Source: Desulforhopalus sp. IMCC35007 (lineage in GTDB: Bacteria > Desulfobacterota > Desulfobulbia > Desulfobulbales > Desulfocapsaceae). Taken from it: a stretch of 64,000 bases of DNA. Both the position numbers and the translations under genes were made by a program. Every line of letters begins with the position of its first letter. Within the stretch, counting starts at the first letter, position 1. Location: assembly GCF_005116575.1 (NCBI RefSeq), contig NZ_SWCN01000003.1, positions 124,001-188,000 of the forward strand, written 5' to 3'. This document shows positions 53,638 through 62,657 of the stretch, piece after piece. The notes under the pieces are model-generated. The model was not told where the DNA came from. It made no database searches and worked only from the letters and a program-made list of their open reading frames with translations.

Positions 53638-53805
53638 TCAAACTCCCATTTTTTTTGCTTTGTCTATCAACATAACGGGAATACCATCCTGAATCTCATA
53701 GAGCAGCATACATTTCTCACAAATTAGACCTTCATCTTTGTATAACTTAACGGCACCCTTGCATTTTGGACATGCTAAAATCTCAAGTAAATCTTTGTCA
53801 ATCAT
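53638..53805 (-). CDS. Trm112-like (UPF0434/YcaR) zinc-ribbon mini-protein
   Basis: This 55-residue gene is too short for ordinary gene lists. It reads MIDKDLLEILACPKCKG, then a second CxxC (CEKC) and LLYEIQDGIPVMLIDKA, the standard pattern of the Trm112/UPF0434 family, which binds zinc through its four cysteines and in some members activates methyltransferases. A GAGGATTAG ribosome site precedes the ATG, and the phosphohexomutase gene follows after 22 nt on the same strand. It is often near kdsB in other bacteria, but here kdsB is elsewhere. Confidence 0.82.
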   Translation of the reverse strand: MIDKDLLEILACPKCKGAVKLYKDEGLICEKCMLLYEIQDGIPVMLIDKAKKMGV

Positions 53806-53956
53806 CTAATCCTCACAAATGTAAAAGAATACGCCATGGTGGTGCAAAGCATATATAGTATTGTACAAATGACACTAATTTGATATTTACCTGAAACTGG
53901 AAGCGTTTGCATGCATATATTTTTTAAAAAAATTCAAATTCTGCAACAGGACAATC

Positions 53957-54769
53957 ATGAGGCAAAAAATAGGATTTATTGGCGGTGGCCAAATGGCCGA
54001 GGCTCTTATCAAAGGGATAATCACCTCAGGTTTATATAAAAGTGAGGATATTCTGGTCGCCGAGCCCAATGAGAGTCGTAGAGATCATCTTGAGTCTATA
54101 TATTCTGTCAAAGCCCATTATAGCAATTTACCTGTTTTTGAAAATTGCCGCGTCATCATGCTGGCTGTTAAACCCCAGACGATGAGTATGCTCCTCGAGG
54201 ACTGTCAGGACCGCGTCCAGCCTCAGCATATTTTAATCAGTATAGCAGCGGGCCTGCCGATTTCCTTTTATATTGATAAACTGGGCAAGCCTAAGACTAA
54301 AATGGTCCGGGTCATGCCAAACACACCTGCACTGGTGCTGGAAGGAGCATCTGCCATTTCCCGAAACCTCAATGTAACAGATGAAGAGTTACGAGTGGCT
54401 GAGGAAATTTTTCTCGCGGTCGGTGAGGTCGTCATTTTAGACGAGGTGCATCTTGATGCGGTAACAGGTCTCAGTGGCTCGGGTCCGGCCTATGTTTTTT
54501 CCTTTGTCGAAGCCCTGATTGATGCGGGGGTGAAATCCGGACTCACCAGAGCAATTTCTGAAAAACTTGCTCTGCAGACAGTTTCCGGCTCTGTGAAACT
54601 GTTAAAAGAAAGCGGTGAACATCCAGCAGCCCTCAGAGGCAAAGTGACATCCCCGGGAGGCACCGCCATCACAGCTCTACATGTTCTTGAGAAAGTGGGT
54701 TTTCACGGGATCATTATGGATATTGTCGAATCAGCGGTAAATCGATCAAAAGAGCTGGGCAAAGGATGA
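53957..54769 (+). CDS. proC: Pyrroline-5-carboxylate reductase
   Basis: ProC reduces pyrroline-5-carboxylate to proline, the last step of the pathway begun by proB and proA at 1.4-3.8 kb. The 270-residue product has the Rossmann start IGFIGGGQMAEALIKG, VRVMPNTPALV near 118 and the C-terminal SGSGPAYVF and TSPGGTAITALHVLE, both hallmarks. AGGA precedes the ATG. It overlaps nadK by 4 nt. Confidence 0.96.
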   Translation: MRQKIGFIGGGQMAEALIKGIITSGLYKSEDILVAEPNESRRDHLESIYSVKAHYSNLPVFENCRVIMLAVKPQTMSMLLEDCQDRVQPQHILISIAAGLPISFYIDKLGKPKTKMVRVMPNTPALVLEGASAISRNLNVTDEELRVAEEIFLAVGEVVILDEVHLDAVTGLSGSGPAYVFSFVEALIDAGVKSGLTRAISEKLALQTVSGSVKLLKESGEHPAALRGKVTSPGGTAITALHVLEKVGFHGIIMDIVESAVNRSKELGKG

Positions 54770-55635
54770 TGGTTTCTGAAGGTGCAGGGTTTCGCAGAGA
54801 CGTTTCCCTCTCTTTGAAAAATGTCTCTATTGTCACTAAAAAAGATGACAAAAAAGCCCAGGACTATGCGCAAACCCTTACAAGATGGCTTGGTGAAAAA
54901 CAAATTTTGTCTCAAATGGAGATTATCACTCCAGAGCTGGATCTGATAATTGTCCTGGGCGGAGACGGAACGCTTCTCCACATTGCAGAGACGGCGGCTC
55001 GCCATGCTATTCCTGTACTTGGAATTAATCTTGGTAATCTGGGGTTTCTGACAGAATTCAGAGAAGATGAGACATTTACGGCAATTGAGAAAATACTGCA
55101 CAATAAGGTTAGAATAGAACATCGATTGATGCTGAAAACCAGGCTTATCTCCTCAAGAGCAAACAGCGAATCCCGCTACGCTCTCAATGACATTGTAATC
55201 TCCAAAAATGTCAGCGATCGACTGCTCAACCTCTCCACCTGTGCAGACAATGAGTATATCACAACCTACCGGGCAGATGGTTTGATTTTCTCGTCTCCGA
55301 CAGGTTCAACAGCTTACAATCTCTCTGCAGGCGGGCCTCTCGTCTACCCTGGCCTTGCAACAATAACAGTCACCCCGATCTGCCCGTTCATGCTTTCAAG
55401 CCGTCCCATTATCCTGCCGGCACACAAACAGTTAACAACAACCTATGAGGTGCAGGACAAACAGGAACGAGCCCAAATAATAATAGACGGTCAACCCTTT
55501 ATGGAAATGGAACCCAATGACAAGCTTGAGGTTTCCACGGCAAAGCACCCCCTACAGCTCGTAGCATCAGGCAACAGAGATTATTTCTCAATTCTCCGCA
55601 ACAAACTGAACTGGGGCATTTCAGGTTCGAAATAA
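54766..55635 (+). CDS. nadK: NAD kinase
   Basis: NadK phosphorylates NAD to NADP with ATP. The 289-residue product has the catalytic GGDGTLLHIA near residue 64, the NE/D region ALNDIVI and the DGLIFSSPTGSTAYNLSAGG segment that binds NAD. Length is typical. It starts in the proC stop codon (ATGATG), so the two are translationally coupled; proC uses NADPH, which gives a metabolic link. Two start Met codons are possible. Confidence 0.95.
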   Translation: MMVSEGAGFRRDVSLSLKNVSIVTKKDDKKAQDYAQTLTRWLGEKQILSQMEIITPELDLIIVLGGDGTLLHIAETAARHAIPVLGINLGNLGFLTEFREDETFTAIEKILHNKVRIEHRLMLKTRLISSRANSESRYALNDIVISKNVSDRLLNLSTCADNEYITTYRADGLIFSSPTGSTAYNLSAGGPLVYPGLATITVTPICPFMLSSRPIILPAHKQLTTTYEVQDKQERAQIIIDGQPFMEMEPNDKLEVSTAKHPLQLVASGNRDYFSILRNKLNWGISGSK

Positions 55636-55663
55636 TGCGGTTTCAGGAGATGTCTTTTTCTTA

Positions 55664-57058
55664 CTATTTCTTCTTTTTAATTCTGTATTTTTTCATTTTG
55701 TACTGTAACAGGCTTTTGGTGATCCCCAGTTTATCAGCAGCCCTGGACTGGACATAATCCTCATCCGCCAAGGCCTGTATCAACATCTTTTTTTCAATAA
55801 TGTACAGAACATCGTTGAGTGAAGCGTTTTCGGGGATGAGCTGCTGGATATCTATATCAGAATCAATTGTGGACTTATCATCGCCGTAGAGGGTGTCAGG
55901 TTGAACGTCTTCTGCTTCAATAGAATCGTTGCTGCACAGGATTGCTGCACGCTCTATGGTGTTTTCCAGCTCTCTGATATTTCCCTCCCAGGGCAGTTTC
56001 ATCAGAAGCTTCATCGCCTCCTGGGATATCTTCAGATTTTCCTTATTGAGTTCTTTCTTATATTTATCTATAAAAAATTCAGTGAGTAAACGCATGTCAT
56101 CCATTCTCTCCCGTAGAGCAGGCAAGGTAACTGGGATGACATTTAACCGGTAAAAAAGATCCTCACGAAATCTTCCCGCTGCAACCTCTTCGCGCAGGTC
56201 TTTATTGGTGGCGCTGAGAACGCGAACATCCACTTCCAGGGTTTTCCCGCCTCCAACCCGTTCAAACGTTTTTTCCTGGAGAACCCGTAACAACTTTGCC
56301 TGCAAAGCAAGAGGGATATCTCCTACCTCGTCCAAAAAAATTGTTCCATGATCCGCCAGTTCAAAGCGTCCTTTACGCATCGTTATGGCCCCGGTGAAGG
56401 CCCCTTTCTCGTGGCCAAAAAGCTCGCTCTCAAGAAGATTTTCGGAAAGAGCTGCACAATTTACCGCAATAAAAGGTTTAGATTCCCTTGGACTGTTCCT
56501 GTGTATGGCTTTTGCGACCAACTCCTTCCCTGTCCCGCTTTCTCCTGAAATAAGAACCGAAGCATGGGTGGGGGCGACCTTTTCAATGAGCTGATACACC
56601 TGTAGCATCTTGGGATTTTTGCCAACCATACCACTGAATCCACTTTGTCCTTTGATCTCTTTGCGTAATCTGGTGTTTTCCCGAACGAGCAGATGAAGAG
56701 AAGCGGCTTTATTGATTGTAACAATCAGTTCATCGTTGGAAAAAGGTTTGGCAAGATAATTAAAGGCACCGCTTTGCATGGCCTGTACGGCTTTATCTAC
56801 CTCGGCAAAAGCGGTGATCATGATTACCGGCAAATCGGGAGAGCTTGTCTTGATTCTTTTCAGAAACTCAAGACCATTCATGGTCGGCATCTGCATGTCC
56901 GTTATCACCACATCCAGATCAACATCCTCAATTATTTTCAAACCCTCTTCACCGGAGGAGGCGGTGAACACTTCAAACCCTTCATCTTTAAGCAACTCTG
57001 AAAGGACGACAAGATAATTTGGTTCGTCATCGACGACCAAAATTGAATACATAGCCAC
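55664..57058 (-). CDS. NtrC-type sigma-54-dependent response regulator
   Basis: The 464-residue product has a receiver with Asp54 and Lys104, a sigma-54 AAA+ domain with Walker A GESGTGKE (172-179), the GAFTGA loop (219-224), and a C-terminal Fis-like helix-turn-helix near residues 425-460 (SRAADKLGITKSLLQYKMKKY). It activates sigma-54 promoters when phosphorylated. No partner kinase is adjacent; the hybrid kinase is 20 kb away. It is followed on the same strand, 5', by the PHP gene. Confidence 0.94.
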   Translation of the reverse strand: MAMYSILVVDDEPNYLVVLSELLKDEGFEVFTASSGEEGLKIIEDVDLDVVITDMQMPTMNGLEFLKRIKTSSPDLPVIMITAFAEVDKAVQAMQSGAFNYLAKPFSNDELIVTINKAASLHLLVRENTRLRKEIKGQSGFSGMVGKNPKMLQVYQLIEKVAPTHASVLISGESGTGKELVAKAIHRNSPRESKPFIAVNCAALSENLLESELFGHEKGAFTGAITMRKGRFELADHGTIFLDEVGDIPLALQAKLLRVLQEKTFERVGGGKTLEVDVRVLSATNKDLREEVAAGRFREDLFYRLNVIPVTLPALRERMDDMRLLTEFFIDKYKKELNKENLKISQEAMKLLMKLPWEGNIRELENTIERAAILCSNDSIEAEDVQPDTLYGDDKSTIDSDIDIQQLIPENASLNDVLYIIEKKMLIQALADEDYVQSRAADKLGITKSLLQYKMKKYRIKKKK

Positions 57059-57076
57059 GTTTTACCCTTTGTATGT

Positions 57077-57931
57077 TTAATACTTCACGGTTATTTTATC
57101 TTTTGCCCGACGCATAATCCCTACAAGATGTTCCGGTACCGAAACACCTTTACCACCGGCAAGTGAGGTCCCCTGTCTTATGGTTCCATGATAATCACTT
57201 CCGCCAGTGATAAAAAGCCCATATTTTTCAGCAAGTTTAATTAACTGTTTCCTGAATTTTCGTATATGGGTTGGATAGTAGGCTTCAACCCCGTCAAGAC
57301 CGATGTCTTTGAGTTGGCCGAGCAGCGCTCCGTTTTCTAAATCATCTTTTAACAGGTGATAAGGATGAGCCAGAACTGCAACGCCACCTGCCTGGTGGAC
57401 AAAATCTATAGCCTCTTTAACCTCATAGCTGAACCGACTGACATAAACACTGCCGCTCTGCCCGAGATAGGTATCGAAGGCCTCATCCATTGAGCGGACG
57501 ATCTTTTTATGTAATAAGAGCTGGGCAATATGTGGTCTTCCCGTCTGCCCTGAGCCGGAAACATGGGCCAGTTCGGCACTTGTTATTGTAATACCAAGTG
57601 CATTGAGTTTGGCAATTATCTCTTCGTTCCTGAGGTCTCTTGCCTGCTGCAGTTTTTCAATGCGCCCAAGAAAAACTTGATCTTCACAATCGAAAAGGTA
57701 ACCCAGCAGATGAAGATGACTGTCCTGTAGCCTAACACTTAACTCGATCCCAGAGAGTACCTCAAGACCCACGGCAGAGCCTCGTCTTGAAGCTTCAGCA
57801 TATCCTGCAAAGGTGTCATGATCTGTAAGGGCAATGGCTCTCAAGCCTTTTTTTTGCGCAAGATCAACCAGCTCAGTTGGACTCATCGTCCCATCAGACA
57901 TGGTTGAATGGACATGCAGATCAATGGTCAT
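57077..57931 (-). CDS. PHP-domain phosphoesterase, TrpH/RNase AM-like
   Basis: The 284-residue product has a PHP domain: HVHSTMSDGT at 6-15, ALTDHDTF at 34-41, the later HPY and GSDYHG metal ligands. TrpH/YciV-type PHP enzymes hydrolyse 3',5'-nucleoside bisphosphates and in E. coli trim 5' ends of rRNA. It lies 18 nt upstream of the NtrC-type gene, same strand. No operon partner points to a special substrate. Confidence 0.9.
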   Translation of the reverse strand: MTIDLHVHSTMSDGTMSPTELVDLAQKKGLRAIALTDHDTFAGYAEASRRGSAVGLEVLSGIELSVRLQDSHLHLLGYLFDCEDQVFLGRIEKLQQARDLRNEEIIAKLNALGITITSAELAHVSGSGQTGRPHIAQLLLHKKIVRSMDEAFDTYLGQSGSVYVSRFSYEVKEAIDFVHQAGGVAVLAHPYHLLKDDLENGALLGQLKDIGLDGVEAYYPTHIRKFRKQLIKLAEKYGLFITGGSDYHGTIRQGTSLAGGKGVSVPEHLVGIMRRAKDKITVKY

Positions 57932-58085
57932 TGCCGTATACCTTTATAAATACCTTCAGAATTGATGTAAAAACTCTTCTTAGCTACAGTATATATTACT
58001 AAAATCACATATTTTCCTTTACTTTTTCAAGAATAGTCCGATAAAGTTCGGTAATGAAAAACATTCAACAACCGGAGTGGTCACG

Positions 58086-58877
58086 ATGCGGTCATTTTTT
58101 ATTTTATTTCTTATGCTACCATTTATTACCGATTGTAGCAGCCGAATACCAGAGGCGATTACTTATCCCTATAGTCAGCAGAAGAAGATGCAGGCATCTG
58201 AGCATTGGGAACTGCTCGCCCAGGACCTCGCCAACAGAATAAATAATGAACTTATTTTAAAAGATAAAATAGACACTTCGGTCTATGTCAAAACAACGTG
58301 TGGAGATGAAAAAACTCCTTGCGAGGCCAACGAGACCTCAACCTTTAATGAGGCCTTTCGTGATTTGCTTATAACCGGGCTTTACGGTTACGGTATTCCC
58401 ACCTTGAGAGAAAAACAGGAGGAAGCTATTGAAGTCCTTTACAAGGTTCAGGTTGTTCGCCATAATGCGAACAGAGTCCGAAGCCTGCAGCCCGGGCTTC
58501 TCACAGCACTTTCCTCGGCTATAGTGGTATTGAGAAATGCACCGTCAGAACTTATTGTCCTGGCTGTAGGTGCCGGAGCCGATGTCGCCAATACCAGTTT
58601 CACCTCAAATGGCCACTACGAAGTTATCATCACCACTTCAATGGTTGAAAAAGGTCAATATCTTTTCAGGGCTTCGGATATTTATTATATCAACGACAAA
58701 GATTTCTACCAGTATCAGGAAACACATGCACAGACGACTTCAATTCCCATGAAAACAAGAAACGTTCAGCAAAAAATAACATTCCCCTCCGTAGCAGTGC
58801 CTTCTTCTGAAGCTGTCACCCCATTGATCCCTGATCCTGTCGACCAGCCGAGCAAAACAAAAGAGGAAGAACTCTGA
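58086..58877 (+). CDS. Putative exported lipoprotein, unknown family
   Basis: I start at the ATG at 58086 (263 residues), with GGAG 8 nt upstream; a GTG three codons earlier is the alternative. A signal segment ends in FITDC, so Cys17 could be lipidated, but the Asp before Cys is unusual in a lipobox. The mature part includes EHWELLAQDLANRI, NEAFRDLLITGLYGYGI and VQVVRHNANR, and a low-complexity C-terminus. I do not recognise the family. It is followed after one base by a second, FlgO-like lipoprotein gene, so they are likely to act together. Confidence 0.65.
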   Translation: MRSFFILFLMLPFITDCSSRIPEAITYPYSQQKKMQASEHWELLAQDLANRINNELILKDKIDTSVYVKTTCGDEKTPCEANETSTFNEAFRDLLITGLYGYGIPTLREKQEEAIEVLYKVQVVRHNANRVRSLQPGLLTALSSAIVVLRNAPSELIVLAVGAGADVANTSFTSNGHYEVIITTSMVEKGQYLFRASDIYYINDKDFYQYQETHAQTTSIPMKTRNVQQKITFPSVAVPSSEAVTPLIPDPVDQPSKTKEEEL

Positions 58878-58878
58878 T

Positions 58879-59559
58879 ATGACTTATAGATATGCCAGAT
58901 ACGACAGATGCATCACTTTATTCTCACCCAGAAAAACTTGTCATACTATTTCTACAATATTTGTACTGGCAGTAATGTTTTTTGCACTGACTGGTTGTGC
59001 CAACCTTAATTGTAGCCGGCTGGAAAACCTTCTTGGTGGCAAGACCAATCTTGTCACCTTTTCGTATAAAATAGCAGATGATCTGGTAGAACTTGCCCTC
59101 CCTCCCCTTATACCGATGCACCCTGACATGCCGGTTTTGGTCACAACATTTGTCAGCAACAGCAATCTAGAAAGGACCAGTCCATTTGGCCGTCTTCTTC
59201 AAGAAAACATCGGTTCACGCCTTGTTCAACTGGGCTATACGGTCCGGGAAATTAAAGTGGCCGATCATCTTTTTATAGAACAACGGTCGGGAGAAACGAT
59301 TTTGAGTCGAGACCTGTCCCAGCTTCATCCAAATCTTGAAACTCAGGCCATAGTTGTTGGGACCTTCACCCGGTCAAACCGAACCCTCTATCTCTCCACC
59401 CGTCTTATAAATCCAAGCAATAACAATATCATTGCAAGTAATGACTACAAACTCTGCATGGACGATGATATCCTGGCCATGTTTGGCCTGCAAAGATCAC
59501 CGGACGACTCAAACTCCATCTCTGAGCCCTCCCAGCCTCTTCTCAATAAAATACTTTAA
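58879..59559 (+). CDS. FlgO-family outer-membrane lipoprotein
   Basis: The 226-residue product has an N-terminal signal segment ending in FFALTGC (a good lipobox, Cys at about 40). The mature region contains PVLVTTFVSNSNLERTSPFGRLLQENIGSRLVQLGY and QAIVVGTFTRSNRTLYLSTRLI, the FlgO pattern. FlgO is an outer-membrane protein needed for flagellar motility in Vibrio, but FlgO-like domains are also found far from flagella; no flagellar gene is near. It starts 1 nt after the preceding lipoprotein gene. Confidence 0.78.
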   Translation: MTYRYARYDRCITLFSPRKTCHTISTIFVLAVMFFALTGCANLNCSRLENLLGGKTNLVTFSYKIADDLVELALPPLIPMHPDMPVLVTTFVSNSNLERTSPFGRLLQENIGSRLVQLGYTVREIKVADHLFIEQRSGETILSRDLSQLHPNLETQAIVVGTFTRSNRTLYLSTRLINPSNNNIIASNDYKLCMDDDILAMFGLQRSPDDSNSISEPSQPLLNKIL

Positions 59560-59571
59560 GATTGCTCAAAC

Positions 59572-60399
59572 ATGAATCTTCGAGACAAAACTGTGCTTCT
59601 TCCAGGTGCCTCAAGGCCCATCGGACGTGCCATTGCCAGAAAATTTGCGGCAGCCGGGGCAACTCTCATTCTACCCGTCTTTGACTGGCCCGAATCCATT
59701 GAAGAAATGCATAGGGAGTTTACAGAGCTGGAGTTTTCTTTTCACGTACTTCCTGCTGATTTAAGACACAAAAATGACGTTGAGGCGGTTGCACGTTTTA
59801 CCCTTCAGCACAGAGGCAAGGTCGACTATCTCATCAATAACATTGAGCGGGGGGGAATGCCGGTGGTACACGGCAGTTATGATCTTCCGCATAATGAAGG
59901 CCAGTGGGAAGTGGAGATTGACACCACCCTGAAAGCAAAGTGGCTTTTATTTCACCATTGCCGCTCCCTTCTTGAGAACAGCCATGATGGTTCTGTCCTT
60001 AATATCTCTTCTATTTCAGGCAGTACCGGACGTAGTGGGCCGGGAGCTCCATTTTTCAACGACGGCTACAGCGCTGCCAACAGAGCTGTAGATTCCTTCA
60101 CAGAGCAGTGGGCAAGAGAACTAGCACCAAATATGAGAGTAAATGGTCTTGTTCTTGGGCTTATCGAGAGTCGCCACGGAGAACAGACCAGAGGTTGGAC
60201 AGCCTTAACTGATCAGGAAAAAGCCAGGATAAAAGATCATATTTTACTCGGTCGCACAGGAAAAACAGAGGAGGTCGCAGATATGGTCTTTTTTTTAGCA
60301 GTCAGGGCAACTTATATGACAGGGACGATTGTGAAGATGGACGGTGGCTATACACTTGGAGGTTACAAGGTACCAGCCATGCCCCCCGGAATTTTGTGA
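59572..60399 (+). CDS. SDR-family protein with degenerate catalytic site
   Basis: The 275-residue protein has the SDR fold: nucleotide loop PGASRPIG (11-18), VDYLINN, Ser147 and Tyr166, and PG-type KMDGGYTLGG at the C-terminus. Two changes stand out: the usual TGxxxGIG has P and PIG, and the active-site YxxxK reads YSAAN, so Lys170 is Asn. Without that lysine most SDRs cannot transfer hydride. It may bind a nucleotide for another role, or have lost activity. It lies 12 nt after the FlgO-like gene and may be part of its transcript. Confidence 0.82.
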   Translation: MNLRDKTVLLPGASRPIGRAIARKFAAAGATLILPVFDWPESIEEMHREFTELEFSFHVLPADLRHKNDVEAVARFTLQHRGKVDYLINNIERGGMPVVHGSYDLPHNEGQWEVEIDTTLKAKWLLFHHCRSLLENSHDGSVLNISSISGSTGRSGPGAPFFNDGYSAANRAVDSFTEQWARELAPNMRVNGLVLGLIESRHGEQTRGWTALTDQEKARIKDHILLGRTGKTEEVADMVFFLAVRATYMTGTIVKMDGGYTLGGYKVPAMPPGIL

Positions 60400-60402
60400 G
60401 CC

Positions 60403-61104
60403 TTATACGCTTTCTGCTCTTAATTTTTGATAGATTGATTGCATTGGCACATCAAGGAAGACCCCATCGACATAAATGTTCAACAGACCTTCATCTGCCG
60501 TAAAGGGTTCTAAGAACTCCTCTGAACAGAAGACTTCAAGTCCGCTTAATGCCCAAAGGGCCAGCCTTCTGACCTGCTGGTCGTCAGCCTGCATATAATT
60601 GCGCAGATCTCTGCTGCAACCTCTGCTGTTCATCTCATCTGGGAAAGTATGGCAGAGTGTCCCTATCCCCCAGAGTAAACCTCTCTGAATCATGGGTAAT
60701 TCAAGATAGTTGCCATCCTGGAACAATTCGTCACCATCTTCCTGCGTATAGGAAATCAGCATGTGAATATATTCTTCGCGCAACAGGGAACTCTTGCACA
60801 TAATTTGAGCCATTGCCTCCGGGGCACCCCAACCTATCCCCCCAGATTCGTCATTAAGGGTCCAGAGAAAGCGCCGCATGATAACTCGAGCAGCCTCAGG
60901 TTCAGTTTCAGCCATGGAGCTTACAAGCTCCCCAAAACAGCTGACCGCATGCCAGCGAACATCTTCATCCGTGTCACAAAGCGCCATAAACAACGCATTT
61001 ATAACACTGCTTCTCGGATATTTTGAAACCTGTGCTGTTATTTCTGATAATTCAGCCTGTTTCAGTATCTCAAAAATCTCTTTTTTCACCTTTCGTCTAT
61101 TCAA
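60403..61104 (-). CDS. DVU0298-like HEAT-repeat protein
   Basis: The 233-residue product is helical, with repeated HEAT-like units and the segments RWHAVSCFGELVSSMAE, RRFLWTLNDESGGIGWGAPEAM and YTQEDGDELFQDGNYLEL. This matches the DVU0298 family found in Desulfovibrio and other sulfate reducers; function is unknown. Assignment is from memory of the conserved core. It converges on the SDR gene with a 3-bp gap and lies 12 nt downstream of the cNMP/PATAN gene. Confidence 0.75.
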   Translation of the reverse strand: MNRRKVKKEIFEILKQAELSEITAQVSKYPRSSVINALFMALCDTDEDVRWHAVSCFGELVSSMAETEPEAARVIMRRFLWTLNDESGGIGWGAPEAMAQIMCKSSLLREEYIHMLISYTQEDGDELFQDGNYLELPMIQRGLLWGIGTLCHTFPDEMNSRGCSRDLRNYMQADDQQVRRLALWALSGLEVFCSEEFLEPFTADEGLLNIYVDGVFLDVPMQSIYQKLRAESV

Positions 61105-61116
61105 ATCGCAACTCTC

Positions 61117-62190
61117 TTACAACTTATCATCCAACCGCTGCATCCCTTCCATGATCATCCCCATAAATCCACCAAGGACATCCAGTTTTTTTTCCTTAGG
61201 AGTCAGGCCTTGAGTGAATTTAAATCGACCAGTATCAATGCCTATTATCTCGTAAAATGCATCCTTTCCCTGATGGTTGTTATATTCAACATGAACAAGC
61301 TCACCCTCATTGAATAAAATAAGGCCTCTCAGGTGGTTGTTTTCCAGATGAAGTCTGCCTGTTTTTTGGCTGGCGTTAACCATCTGGCACAACTCGACAA
61401 TTGAGATGTCACTGACTTGTCCTACCATTCCCGAGGAGAGCTCTTCTGCTCGCTGCTCATTCATTTTAGTGATACGGCTGACCAACAATTTGTAGAAAAA
61501 CACCTGCAGGGTGGGGAATCTATTCAACACGTGCTTGAAATTTTTCTGACTCATTATTGCAACCTGGCAGGGTTCTGTAGCCATGATCGTTGTCGATACT
61601 CGCTCGCCTGACAACAGACTCATCTCACCAAAAACTTCACCTTTGGTTAATTCAGCTAGAACAACGCCCTGCTCATCTATGACCTCTGCTCTGCCGGACA
61701 AAAGTATAAACAGCCGATTGCCAGGATCACCTTTTTGAGTGATGGGAAACTGCCATGGAAAGTCAGTCAGATCCAGAAGGGTTGCCAGATCAACTAAATC
61801 ATCGTCGGATAAGACTTTAAACATTTTAATTGATCGCAACAGACCAGCGAAATGTTTGATTTCCAATATTTTTTCACGACGCTCTGTTGCAGCCAGCAGT
61901 TTCATCTGAACTGTGGCAAACTCTTTATCCTTTTTGTATTCAAAACTTATGAGACCCGTGCAGCCACCACATTCAAATTTAGCTTTATGCGTTACACCTT
62001 GTGAGTACTTCTCATAACTGCTGTCCGCAAGTGCAATCTCTATCAGGTCCTTTGCCAGGGTCAGACAGGTCGGCTTGGCCGCGGGAAGAAGCAAAATGCC
62101 ATCACTTACCTTCAGCTCTTCTCTGACATTATAGAGGGGACAATGGTCATCCTCTGTGATTATGAATACTCCGTTTCTAAAATGCATCAC
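61117..62190 (-). CDS. Cyclic-nucleotide-binding protein with DUF4388/PATAN domain
   Basis: The 357-residue product has a cysteine-containing N-terminal region (Cys17, Cys42, Cys74, Cys77), then a cyclic-nucleotide-binding domain at about 118-235 (FGEMSLLSGERVSTT at 187-201) and a C-terminal DUF4388/PATAN domain at about 255-335 (TGRLHLENNHLRGLILFNEGELVHVEY). PATAN domains occur with receivers and GGDEF proteins in motility and development regulators. There is no DNA-binding domain. The cysteines at 74 and 77 (CGGC) may bind metal. It lies 12 nt upstream of the DVU0298-like gene, same strand. Confidence 0.85.
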   Translation of the reverse strand: MMHFRNGVFIITEDDHCPLYNVREELKVSDGILLLPAAKPTCLTLAKDLIEIALADSSYEKYSQGVTHKAKFECGGCTGLISFEYKKDKEFATVQMKLLAATERREKILEIKHFAGLLRSIKMFKVLSDDDLVDLATLLDLTDFPWQFPITQKGDPGNRLFILLSGRAEVIDEQGVVLAELTKGEVFGEMSLLSGERVSTTIMATEPCQVAIMSQKNFKHVLNRFPTLQVFFYKLLVSRITKMNEQRAEELSSGMVGQVSDISIVELCQMVNASQKTGRLHLENNHLRGLILFNEGELVHVEYNNHQGKDAFYEIIGIDTGRFKFTQGLTPKEKKLDVLGGFMGMIMEGMQRLDDKL

Positions 62191-62199
62191 AAACCCAGC

Positions 62200-62529
62200 T
62201 TAATCAGATCTACCAAATAACAGATAGATAACAAATCCCAGTAGAACAGCACCACCAAACATTACGGGCAAAATCTTTTGAATGTCAATCTCACCGTCCA
62301 CAAGCAGAGACTGTGCGTAATTGGTTCCTGAAAAATACCATACCCCTATGACAACAGCTGTAATAAGCAATCTTTTCCACCGTTGTTTGTAGAGCATATA
62401 GACTATAGCAACGGCAAAAGGCACAATGAACCAGGGATTCGTCAAAAGACCCATATAATCGACAGTTCTTAATTGTTCATCTATGTGGGTGGATTCAAAC
62501 CAATTGGCAATTTTAGTAAAAAATTCCAT
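62200..62529 (-). CDS. Small membrane protein, unknown family
   Basis: I start at the ATG at 62529 (109 residues) because AAGGGAG lies before it; the TTG codon just before is the alternative. Three hydrophobic segments are visible near residues 30-48, 52-68 and 87-104. There is no motif that I can name. It lies 9 nt upstream of the cNMP/PATAN gene on the same strand, so the three minus genes at 60403-62529 probably form one operon. Confidence 0.7.
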   Translation of the reverse strand: MEFFTKIANWFESTHIDEQLRTVDYMGLLTNPWFIVPFAVAIVYMLYKQRWKRLLITAVVIGVWYFSGTNYAQSLLVDGEIDIQKILPVMFGGAVLLGFVIYLLFGRSD

Positions 62530-62657
62530 CAAAATACTCCCTTGGACTTAAGTAAACACAGGTTGATATATAAAATACGATTCATGAAAAATACTACCAT
62601 AAATCAAACAGATTTTTCTGCACACAAACCTTAAAAAGCGAAATATTTCAATAAAAC

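Noticed and set aside
58879-59559. FlgO similarity as evidence of a flagellar locus
   Set aside because: No flagellar genes are present in the window, and FlgO-like domains occur outside flagellar loci.
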